A DNA stretch of 42,745 nt. Origin: Bacilli bacterium. GTDB taxonomy: Bacteria > Bacillota_I > Bacilli_A > RF39 > UBA660. The stretch lies in the NCBI GenBank assembly GCA_030602345.1, contig JAUVZX010000006.1, positions 1 through 42,745 of the forward strand. Direction: 5' to 3'. The position numbers were made by a program, and so were the translations under genes. A model generated the notes under the pieces. That model searched no databases. It saw only the letters and a list, made by a program, of their open reading frames with translations, and was not told the origin of the DNA. Below, in pieces: positions 15,504 to 23,170 of the stretch. Numbering within the stretch: position 1 is the stretch's first letter; each line of letters opens with the position of its first letter.

Positions 15504-17841
15504 TTAAAGTATGTTTAACCCTGTCTTTTTCTTCTTTTTGTTTAGCATTATTAAAGCGATCTACAGTACCAACTAAATAACCAGTTATTCTTCTTATTCT
15601 CTCGAATTTAACACCATCATCCTCAGTACGATTACATCCTGGACAAATATTATTAATAACTCCAGTAAAGCCACATATTGGGTCTCTATCCACAGGATGA
15701 TTAATTGCTCCATACCCAACACCAGACTCTTTCATAATTCTTACTATTTTTTCAAAAGCGTTTAGATTGTTAGTAGTATCGCCATCTAATTCAATATATG
15801 TAATATGTCCCGCATTAGTTAATGCGTGATATGGTGCTTCTATTTTAATTTTTTCTTCAATGCTAACTTTAGAATAAACAGGAATGTGGAATGAATTAGT
15901 ATAGTATTCTTTATCAGTAATACCTTTTATATTTCCATAGATTGCTTTATCGATTGAAGTAAATCTTCCTGATAAGCCTTCTGCAGGAGTTGCAATCAAT
16001 GAGAAGTTTAAATTGTATTTAGCAGCATATTCATCACATTTACTTCTCATAAATTTAACTATCTCTAAACCAAGTTCTTGAGCTTCTTTAGATTCACCAT
16101 GATGTTTTCCTATCAAAGCTACTAAAGCCTCAGCAAGACCAATAAAACCAATTGTTAAAGTACCGTGTTTATAAACTTTTCTTAATTTATCATTTGGTTT
16201 TAGTTTTTCACTATCAATCCAAACTCCTTGTCCTAATAAGAAAGGAAAATTATTTAATCTCTTGTTACATTGGAATTCAAATCTCTGCAATAATTGATCT
16301 TTCACCAAATCCATCGTATCTGATAATTCATTATAAAAACCATCTTTATCAAATTTTGCATTTAATCCATATTTTATGCCTAATCTAGGTAAGTTAACAG
16401 ACGTAAATGATATATTACCTCTTCCTATAACCGTTTCTTTATTTTTATCGACTACATTAGCTAAAACTCTTGTTCTACATCCCATATAAGTTACTTCTGT
16501 TCCAAAATTACCTTTTTCATAAAAAGGAATATTAAATGGAGCATCTATAAAAGCAAAGTTAGGGAATAATCTTTTTGCAGAAACTTCACACGCTAATTTA
16601 AATAAATCATAGTTAGGATCTTTGGTGTTATAATTAACACCTTCTTTGACTTTAAAAACTGAAATAGGGAAAATAGGTGTTTCACCTTTTCCTAATCCTG
16701 AATTAGTAGCAAGTAAATAGTTTTTAATAACCATTCTTCCTTCTGGAGTAATATCGGTACCAAAATTAATTGAACTAAATGGTACTTGTGCTCCTGCTCT
16801 TGAATGCATAGTATTTAAATTGTGAATAAAAGCTTCCATCGCTTGATATGTTATTTTATCTGTTTTCTTCATAGCTTTTTCATAACTTATTTTAAATATT
16901 TTTTCTATTTCTTTTACATCTTTAGCATATGGAAAAAACATTTTGATGTCAAAATCAATAGAGTCTAATTTATCTATCTCTTTTATAATTTTTTCTATTT
17001 TAATAAATTTAGAAAATTCAGTATAATCAAGATAATCTATTATCGTTTGCTTAAATTGTTTTCTAAAAGTTTTTAAAACTCCAGGCGCCATATAATAATC
17101 AAAGGCAGGAATACTTTGCCCTCCATGTTGATCATTTTGATTAGACTGAATTGCAATAGCTGCTAAAGCAGTATATGACATTATATCGTTTGGTTCTCTT
17201 AAAAAACCATGCCCTGTTGAAAAACCATTATCAAACAATTTTTTTAAATCTATTTGGCAACAAGTTGTTGTTCCCATTGGCATAAAGTCTAAATCATGAA
17301 TATGAATTCTTCCATTATCATGAGCATCAGTAAATTTAGCGTCTAATAAGTAAGATTTAGCAAATTCTTTTGAAACAGTACTACCATATTGAAGCATTGT
17401 TCCCATAGCAGTATCGCCGTCCACATTAGCGTTTTCCCTTTTGTCATCTACTTCTTCAGCAGATTTTAATCCAAGCGCTTCAATAGATTTCAAAAATTTA
17501 TGTTTTTTTGAATCATCGCCTGCTAAAAATAGTTCTCTTGCTCTTGCTCTTTTCAAACGATAATTAGAGAATGATAAATACACATCATCATAAGATAATT
17601 TTAATAATTTTTTTTCTATAATATCTTGTATTTCTTCAATTTTATATTTAGTTTTATTATTTTCTAATAATTCTTTTAAAACTTCGTCATAAACTATTTT
17701 ACTATCTTCAGGTTTATATTTGCATTCTCCATCTATAGTAATACTTTCAAAGCCTTTTTTGATTGCAATAGCTATTTTTGAACCATCAAAATTGACTATT
17801 TTTCCATCTCTTTTTTGAACTTTTAGTTCTTTTTCTGTCAT
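15493..17841 (-). CDS. nrdD: Anaerobic (class III) ribonucleoside-triphosphate reductase
   Basis: 782 residues. Makes dNTPs anaerobically by glycyl-radical chemistry. An N-terminal ATP-cone (about 1-95, KRDGKIVNFD) is followed by the ten-stranded barrel. The glycyl-radical loop is RITGYLVG (G754 when counted from the start given here). The zinc site near it has three cysteines, CGFTGVINNICPGC, with the usual outer cysteine replaced (DRDPIC), a form also remembered from lactic-acid bacteria. Start: ATG 17841 is 10 bases from AAGGGG; the ATG at 17850 is too close to it. Strong promoter upstream. Confidence 0.97.
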   Translation of the reverse strand: MTEKELKVQKRDGKIVNFDGSKIAIAIKKGFESITIDGECKYKPEDSKIVYDEVLKELLENNKTKYKIEEIQDIIEKKLLKLSYDDVYLSFSNYRLKRARARELFLAGDDSKKHKFLKSIEALGLKSAEEVDDKRENANVDGDTAMGTMLQYGSTVSKEFAKSYLLDAKFTDAHDNGRIHIHDLDFMPMGTTTCCQIDLKKLFDNGFSTGHGFLREPNDIMSYTALAAIAIQSNQNDQHGGQSIPAFDYYMAPGVLKTFRKQFKQTIIDYLDYTEFSKFIKIEKIIKEIDKLDSIDFDIKMFFPYAKDVKEIEKIFKISYEKAMKKTDKITYQAMEAFIHNLNTMHSRAGAQVPFSSINFGTDITPEGRMVIKNYLLATNSGLGKGETPIFPISVFKVKEGVNYNTKDPNYDLFKLACEVSAKRLFPNFAFIDAPFNIPFYEKGNFGTEVTYMGCRTRVLANVVDKNKETVIGRGNISFTSVNLPRLGIKYGLNAKFDKDGFYNELSDTMDLVKDQLLQRFEFQCNKRLNNFPFLLGQGVWIDSEKLKPNDKLRKVYKHGTLTIGFIGLAEALVALIGKHHGESKEAQELGLEIVKFMRSKCDEYAAKYNLNFSLIATPAEGLSGRFTSIDKAIYGNIKGITDKEYYTNSFHIPVYSKVSIEEKIKIEAPYHALTNAGHITYIELDGDTTNNLNAFEKIVRIMKESGVGYGAINHPVDRDPICGFTGVINNICPGCNRTEDDGVKFERIRRITGYLVGTVDRFNNAKQKEEKDRVKHTLNEN

Positions 17842-17879
17842 ATTTTTCATTCCCCTTCTTTCCCTATTTTATATTTTTA

Positions 17880-17908
17880 ATTATAAGTAAAATAAAAAAT
17901 AAAGTCAA
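17880..17908 (-). promoter_or_regulatory. Promoter of nrdD-nrdG
   Basis: Minus-strand TTGACT (17908-17903), 17-bp spacer, TATAAT (17885-17880). I saw no clear NrdR box beside it. Confidence 0.8.
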
Positions 17909-17931
17909 ACAAAAGTTCGTATGTTTCACAA

Positions 17932-17953
17932 AAAAAAGAATCAAATTGATCCT
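17932..17953 (-). terminator. Terminator of the dusB-to-nrnA operon
   Basis: Minus-strand GGATC-AATTT-GATTC (with one G-U) followed by eight T residues, right after the nrnA stop. Confidence 0.6.
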
Positions 17954-18909
17954 TAATCTGTTTTTAAATAATCTTTGCAAGCCTTATTAAGCTCTTCAAT
18001 CAAATCATCTATTTGATTTTCCTTTACAGCACGAACTCCACTTGCATAAATGTGGCCGCCTCCATTAAAATTATTGGCTACTTTATTAATAATTGGGCCT
18101 CTTGAACGGATTGATCCTTTAATTTCACCGTCTTCCTCTTCAGTTAAAATAACCCAAACTAGCATTTCCTCGATATAATTAAAATTCATAACTGAATTTC
18201 TAGCAGTAGCAGAATCTACTCCGTACTCTTTTAATGTTTCTTTCGAAATTAAAATGTATGCTAATTTATTTTCAGTTATTTTCATATTGTCAGCAACATA
18301 TCCATGAAACCTCAATTCATTTATGCTTCTTAAATATAAGTTTTCGTATAAATCTGCAAAATTAATTCTTGTTGTTTTAATTAATTTTGATACTAAGCTA
18401 AATGTTTTTGAAGAAGTATAATAAAATAAGAAACGATGCGTATCTGCAACTATTCCTACGAATAATTTTTCTGCCGCCTCTTTAGTCATTTTTAAATTAG
18501 TTTTAAAAACTAATTCTACTACCATCTGAGCTGCACTACTGGCGTCTTCATCTATCCACTCTGTTTTGCAAAATTTTTCCATAAATGGATGATGATCTAT
18601 TTTAATAGAATCTTCAAATAATGATGCATCTACACCATCTACTCTTTTTTTATCTGGAGTATCTACTACAATCAGTAGTGAATTTTGATACATTTCTTCC
18701 TTAAATTTATCTAGCATTCCTAAATATTTAAACTTAGAAGCAGGATAACCTACTGCATATACTTTTTTGTCAGGAAAAGTATTTAAAATGATATCTCTAA
18801 GTGCTATTTGACTAGATAATCCATCAGGATCTGGTCCAATATGCCTTGCTATTACAATAGTGTCATACTTTTTAATTTTTCTATATATTTTACTATAAAT
18901 GCTAAACAT
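17953..18909 (-). CDS. nrnA: DHH-family oligoribonuclease/pAp phosphatase NrnA
   Basis: 318 residues. DHH/DHHA1 phosphoesterase that degrades nanoRNA and dephosphorylates 3',5'-pAp. Motifs: ARHIGPDPDG, VVDTPD, the defining DHHP, and the C-terminal substrate site GGGHIYASG. The start is the ATG at 18909, immediately after the ackA stop (TAATATG); a longer frame from TTG 18942 reads through ackA and is unlikely. Last gene of the dusB operon. A c-di-AMP phosphodiesterase (GdpP) would carry extra N-terminal domains, absent here. Confidence 0.93.
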   Translation of the reverse strand: MFSIYSKIYRKIKKYDTIVIARHIGPDPDGLSSQIALRDIILNTFPDKKVYAVGYPASKFKYLGMLDKFKEEMYQNSLLIVVDTPDKKRVDGVDASLFEDSIKIDHHPFMEKFCKTEWIDEDASSAAQMVVELVFKTNLKMTKEAAEKLFVGIVADTHRFLFYYTSSKTFSLVSKLIKTTRINFADLYENLYLRSINELRFHGYVADNMKITENKLAYILISKETLKEYGVDSATARNSVMNFNYIEEMLVWVILTEEEDGEIKGSIRSRGPIINKVANNFNGGGHIYASGVRAVKENQIDDLIEELNKACKDYLKTD

Positions 18910-18910
18910 A

Positions 18911-20089
18911 TTAACCCACAATCTCGTAAGTATCTCTTGCAATCATTAATTCTTCGTCAGTAGGAACAATAAATACTTTTACTGAAGATTTATCAGAAGA
19001 AATTAATCTTTCGTCATCTCTTACATTATTTTTTTCTTCATCAATAAAAATATTTAAAGCTGATAGTTCATCTATAATATCTTTTCTAGTTTGAATAGCT
19101 TTTTCACCAATTCCACCACTGAAACTTATTGCATCTACTCCACCCAATAAAACATAGTATTTAGCAATATATTCTACGATTCTTTTAACATATAATTTTT
19201 GTGTTCTTATACATCTTTCATCATTTTGAGCTATTCCATCTTCAATATTTCGTGAATCACTACTAACTTCACTTATTCCTAAAAAACCACTTTTTTTATT
19301 AAGCGTATCCAATACTTCTTCAAAAGTAGTATTAGTTTTATTCATAATATAAGGTATTCCAGTGAAATCAAAATCACCACTTCTCGTACCCATGATTAAT
19401 CCCGAGTTAGGGGTAAATCCCATTGAAGTGTCATATGATTTACCTTCTTTGATGGCACATATAGAAGCTCCATTACCTAAATGACAAGTTATAGCATTAA
19501 CTTTATCTTTACCTAATAAAATAGATAATCTAGACGCTATATAGCGATGTGAAGTTCCATGAAACCCATATTTTCTAAATTGATATTTTGAATACCACTC
19601 ATATGGTCCACCATATAAATAAGATTCTTCTGGCATTGTTTGATGAAATGCCGTATCAAATACTGCTACATTTTTCGCAGATGGTATTTTTTTAACGAAT
19701 GTCTTAATCGCTGATAAGTTAGCAGGATTATGCAAAGGAGCTAAATCTGATAATTTATCGATTTCATTTATACTTTCTTCAGTTAACAAAACTGACTCAC
19801 TATAAATTGATCCTCCATGAACCACACGGTGACCCACTGCAGTTATATCTTCATATTTTTCGATTACATTTAATTCTATTAATTTATTTAATAAAATATC
19901 AACAGCATCATCATGATTTTTTAACTCTACTTCTGCTTTTATTTTTTGATCATTTAATTTTAGAGTATATGATGCTTTATCTAACCCTATTCTTTCGAAT
20001 AGTCCTGATATTAAAACAGTCTCCTCTGGCATTGTATATAATTGGAATTTCAGTGATGAACTTCCTGCATTAATTGATATTATCTTCAT
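18911..20089 (-). CDS. ackA: Acetate kinase
   Basis: 392 residues. Converts acetyl phosphate and ADP to acetate and ATP, the energy-yielding end of acetate fermentation. Signature N-terminal NAGSSSLKFQLY, substrate arginine region GHRVVHGG, FDTAFHQTMP, GFHGTSHRY, the nucleotide motif HLGNGASICAI, and TRSGDFD are all present. It overlaps the end of lysS by 20 bp. A phosphotransacetylase gene is not in the window. Confidence 0.97.
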   Translation of the reverse strand: MKIISINAGSSSLKFQLYTMPEETVLISGLFERIGLDKASYTLKLNDQKIKAEVELKNHDDAVDILLNKLIELNVIEKYEDITAVGHRVVHGGSIYSESVLLTEESINEIDKLSDLAPLHNPANLSAIKTFVKKIPSAKNVAVFDTAFHQTMPEESYLYGGPYEWYSKYQFRKYGFHGTSHRYIASRLSILLGKDKVNAITCHLGNGASICAIKEGKSYDTSMGFTPNSGLIMGTRSGDFDFTGIPYIMNKTNTTFEEVLDTLNKKSGFLGISEVSSDSRNIEDGIAQNDERCIRTQKLYVKRIVEYIAKYYVLLGGVDAISFSGGIGEKAIQTRKDIIDELSALNIFIDEEKNNVRDDERLISSDKSSVKVFIVPTDEELMIARDTYEIVG

Positions 20090-21569
20090 TTTTAACTTCC
20101 TTTCTTGGTTTCATAAGAGGGAAAATAACACATTCCCTAATTGGTCTATTCATTAAAGTGGAAAATAAACGCTCTGACACACCGAATCCAAATGCTGGAG
20201 GCATTCCATATTCAAGTGCTTCAATAAATTCATAATCATGTTCATGAGCTTCTTTATCACCCGCTTCAGACATTTTTCTTTGTTCTAAAAATCTTGATTC
20301 TAAATCGATTGGATCATTGAGTTCGTTATACCCATTACCCATCTCAGAACCCGCCAAAATAACTTGAAATTGCGCTACTTTTCGTTGATCTTCTTGTAAT
20401 CTTTTGGGAAGGGGATTAAGTTCTACTGGTTGTCCAACTAAAAATCCTGGTCCAGTTAATGTTTTTCTTACCATTTTCCACAATATATCGACTAGTCTCC
20501 AGTAAGATACATTAGGATCAAACTCTATTTCTTCTTGGTTTAACTTTTTAATTATATCTTCTTTTGTAGCTTCATAAATACTGATTCCCGTACCATCTTT
20601 AATGATAGTCTCAAAATCATATATTTGCCATTCTGCATCCATATCAATTTCATATCCTTTTGATTTAAATTTAGATGTTCCTAAAACATTTTTAGTTATT
20701 TCTCTATATAATCTCTTTACTAGCTCCATGCCATCTTTATAATCAGCATAAGCCCAGTAAAATTCCATTTGAGTGTAATCTTGTAGATGCTCCGGGCTCA
20801 TTCCTTCATTCCTAAATTGTCTTCCAATTTCAAATGTTTTTTCGTATCCAGCGACAAGTAATTTTTTTTGCCATAATTCTCCCATTGATATTCTCAAAAA
20901 TACATCAATATCTAAATCATTATGATGTGTTATGAACGGTGTTGCTGCTGCACCACCTGCTGAATTTTCTAGAATTGGTGTCTCTACTTCTAAAAAGTCT
21001 TCTTCAAGCAAAATATTTCTAACTGTTGCCCAAAATTTTTGTTTCTTCTTAAATAAGTCCCTAACTTCTGGATCCATTATTATATCTAAATATCTTTTTC
21101 TTAATTTAATTTCAGAATCAGCTAATCCATGGTACTTTTCGGGAAGAGGACGAAGAGCTTTTACTAAATGAGTATATTTAGTTGCTTTAACACTTAATTC
21201 TCCCATATTGGTTCTAAATACGTATCCTTCGATACCAACAATATCACCTAAATCAGCATTTAAAAATATTTCATATTCTAATTCAGTTAAAGCATCTTTT
21301 CTAACATAAACTTGAATTTGTCCAAATTTATCTTGTAAATGCATGAATCCCGCTTTACCTTTTTCTCTTTTAGTCATTATACGACCAGCTATAATAACGT
21401 GTTCATGTAATTCTTCTAATTTTTCCTTATCAAAAGAATCAAATTTTTGTTTGATTTCTTCACTGTTAGAAGTTACAACAAATTTTTGTCCGAAAGCATC
21501 TATATTATTTTCCTTAAAAAAATCTAACTTGCTTCTTCTAACTAATTCTTGTTCCGTAAAGTGTCTCAT
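20070..21569 (-). CDS. lysS: Lysyl-tRNA synthetase, class II (divergent type)
   Basis: 499 residues. Charges tRNA-Lys. An OB-fold anticodon domain (about 50-150, VIIAGRIMTKREKGKAGFMHLQ) precedes the class II core: motif 1 FLEVETPIL, motif 2 GRQFRNEGMSPEHLQDYTQME, motif 3 GFGVSERLFSTL. Compared with common bacterial LysS (ELYLKRL, HNPEFT, GIDRL) it has GELWQKKL, HLQDYTQ and SERL, a form I associate with a distinct LysS subgroup. The motif arginines are kept, so it should be active. ATG follows GAGGTGAAAG. It overlaps both neighbours. Confidence 0.93.
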   Translation of the reverse strand: MRHFTEQELVRRSKLDFFKENNIDAFGQKFVVTSNSEEIKQKFDSFDKEKLEELHEHVIIAGRIMTKREKGKAGFMHLQDKFGQIQVYVRKDALTELEYEIFLNADLGDIVGIEGYVFRTNMGELSVKATKYTHLVKALRPLPEKYHGLADSEIKLRKRYLDIIMDPEVRDLFKKKQKFWATVRNILLEEDFLEVETPILENSAGGAAATPFITHHNDLDIDVFLRISMGELWQKKLLVAGYEKTFEIGRQFRNEGMSPEHLQDYTQMEFYWAYADYKDGMELVKRLYREITKNVLGTSKFKSKGYEIDMDAEWQIYDFETIIKDGTGISIYEATKEDIIKKLNQEEIEFDPNVSYWRLVDILWKMVRKTLTGPGFLVGQPVELNPLPKRLQEDQRKVAQFQVILAGSEMGNGYNELNDPIDLESRFLEQRKMSEAGDKEAHEHDYEFIEALEYGMPPAFGFGVSERLFSTLMNRPIRECVIFPLMKPRKEVKNEDNIN

Positions 21570-22134
21570 CTTTCACCTCGATTACTTTGGTTTTGCTAAA
21601 CGTCTCATACCAAAGTTCTTTCTTTAATAATATTTGTTTAATAGTATAAATTGCTATTGCTATATGAATAAAAACAAATAACACTATAACATATGCATAA
21701 TATTCTTTAAATATAATTACACTCATAATTAACAATAAATAATATAGTATTCCCGATTTAAAAAACTCTCTTTTAAATAATGAAAATAAACTTAGTTTAT
21801 TATAAGAAACTATTCTCAAATTTAATATAGACTTAAATATTGTTTGCCCATTCATATAATAGGGAATAAATATAAAATAAATTATACTAAATGATAATGC
21901 CATAACAATAAATATTAATCTTAAACTATCGATTTCATAAAATATTTTAAAACTATTATTTATATATTCTAAAAATCCTATCTCCTCAACTAAAAAGCTT
22001 TCTGACAAACTAGATAAATTATTATCTAAATTAATTATTTTATCATTATCGATAAATAACCCAGTAATATAACTAATTAATAATGAAATAACTGATAAGT
22101 CTAAAATATATGCGATTAATCTTTTAAACATCAT
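21538..22134 (-). CDS. RDD-family membrane protein
   Basis: 198 residues with about four membrane segments (8-28, 70-92, 120-142, 145-165). The family's R-x-x-A-x-x-x-D pattern starts it (RLIAYILDL), and GQTIFKSILNLRIV is the second RDD signature. Function of the family is largely unknown, with some members linked to ion transport. It overlaps dusB by 11 bp and lysS by 32 bp. Confidence 0.85.
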   Translation of the reverse strand: MMFKRLIAYILDLSVISLLISYITGLFIDNDKIINLDNNLSSLSESFLVEEIGFLEYINNSFKIFYEIDSLRLIFIVMALSFSIIYFIFIPYYMNGQTIFKSILNLRIVSYNKLSLFSLFKREFFKSGILYYLLLIMSVIIFKEYYAYVIVLFVFIHIAIAIYTIKQILLKKELWYETFSKTKVIEVKDETLYGTRIS

Positions 22135-23101
22135 TTTCGATCACAAATCTTTCTATTACATCATTAAAATGTTCTTTACTTTTTGCAAACATTAATTCTT
22201 GTTTAAATTCTTTTAAATTAGGATATCCCTTTAAATACCATGCGATATGACTTCTAATTTCTAATAATGCTAATTTATCAGGCTTTGTATTAATTAAATA
22301 TTCAAAATGTTTCTTTAACATTTCTATTTTTTCTTTAAGAGTGATTTCTTTATTTAATTTACTACTCTCTAAATATTCAATTGTATCTTTAATTAACCAA
22401 GGATTACCTAAAACTCCTCTTCCGATCATTACAGCATCACATCCAGTTTCATCGAGCATTCTTTTTGCATCTTGTGGAGTTCTAACATCTCCATTACCAA
22501 TTACTGGTATAGATACTGCCGCTTTAACTTGTCTAATAATATCCCAATTTGCTTTTCCTGAATATCCTTGTGCCCTTGTTCTTGCATGAATACTAATTGC
22601 ACTTGCTCCTGCTTTTTCGCATAGTTTTGCTATTTCTATCGCATTAATGCTTTTGTCATCCCAACCACTTCTAATTTTAACAGTGACTGGAACACTAACC
22701 GTTTCTTTAATTTCTTTTACTATTTCATATACTTTTTCAGGATGTTTAAGTAATGCGCTCCCCGCTTGAGCTCTAAGCGCTACTTTAGGAACAGGACAAC
22801 CCATATTAATATCGATAATATCTGGCTTCATAAATTCTTCGATAAATTTTGCTGCTGTTTTAAATGATTCAATATCGCTTCCAAATATTTGTTGTGCAAT
22901 AGGTCTTTCATAATCTGTCATGTAAAGTAAATCAATGGTTTTTTTATTTTTGTATTGAACTGCCTTATCACTTACCATCTCGGCAAAAATAAGTCCACAA
23001 CCCATTTCTTTTATAATAGTTCGATAAGCACTATTACTTATACTAGCCATAGGAGCTAGTACTACTCTATTTTTTATCTCAATATCGCCTATTTTCCACA
23101 C
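22124..23101 (-). CDS. dusB: tRNA-dihydrouridine synthase (DusB type)
   Basis: 325 residues. FMN enzyme reducing uridines in the tRNA D-loop. TIM-barrel features: VVLAPMASISNSAYR, DINMGCPVPKV with the catalytic cysteine, VKIRSGWDD, ISIHARTRAQGYSGKA, IGNGDV and MIGRGVLGNPW. The likely start is GTG 23101, because GGTGAT lies at the right distance; in-frame GTGs further up overlap that site. First gene of the dusB-RDD-lysS-ackA-nrnA operon; dusB-lysS adjacency is common in Firmicutes. Confidence 0.96.
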   Translation of the reverse strand: MWKIGDIEIKNRVVLAPMASISNSAYRTIIKEMGCGLIFAEMVSDKAVQYKNKKTIDLLYMTDYERPIAQQIFGSDIESFKTAAKFIEEFMKPDIIDINMGCPVPKVALRAQAGSALLKHPEKVYEIVKEIKETVSVPVTVKIRSGWDDKSINAIEIAKLCEKAGASAISIHARTRAQGYSGKANWDIIRQVKAAVSIPVIGNGDVRTPQDAKRMLDETGCDAVMIGRGVLGNPWLIKDTIEYLESSKLNKEITLKEKIEMLKKHFEYLINTKPDKLALLEIRSHIAWYLKGYPNLKEFKQELMFAKSKEHFNDVIERFVIENDV

Positions 23102-23117
23102 AAAAATCACCACTATA

Positions 23118-23146
23118 ATTATATACGAATATAACCTTTTTTACAA
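23118..23146 (-). promoter_or_regulatory. Promoter of the dusB operon
   Basis: Minus-strand TTGTAA (23146-23141), 17-bp spacer, TATAAT (23123-23118). Confidence 0.75.
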
Positions 23147-23147
23147 T

Positions 23148-23170
23148 AAAAACGGACTTTAACCGTTTTT
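23148..23170 (-). terminator. Terminator after the HExxH protein
   Basis: Minus-strand AAAAACGG/CCGTTTTT, 8-bp stem, 7-base loop, trailing T residues; the stop codon overlaps the 5' arm. Confidence 0.85.

Noticed and set aside
17851-17931. NrdR operator upstream of nrdD
   Set aside because: I looked for a repeated NrdR-box-like palindrome and found only the promoter and an A/T-rich leader.
18910-18942. Longer nrnA starting at TTG 18942
   Set aside because: The extension lies inside the ackA coding end; the ATG at 18909 follows directly and matches family starts.
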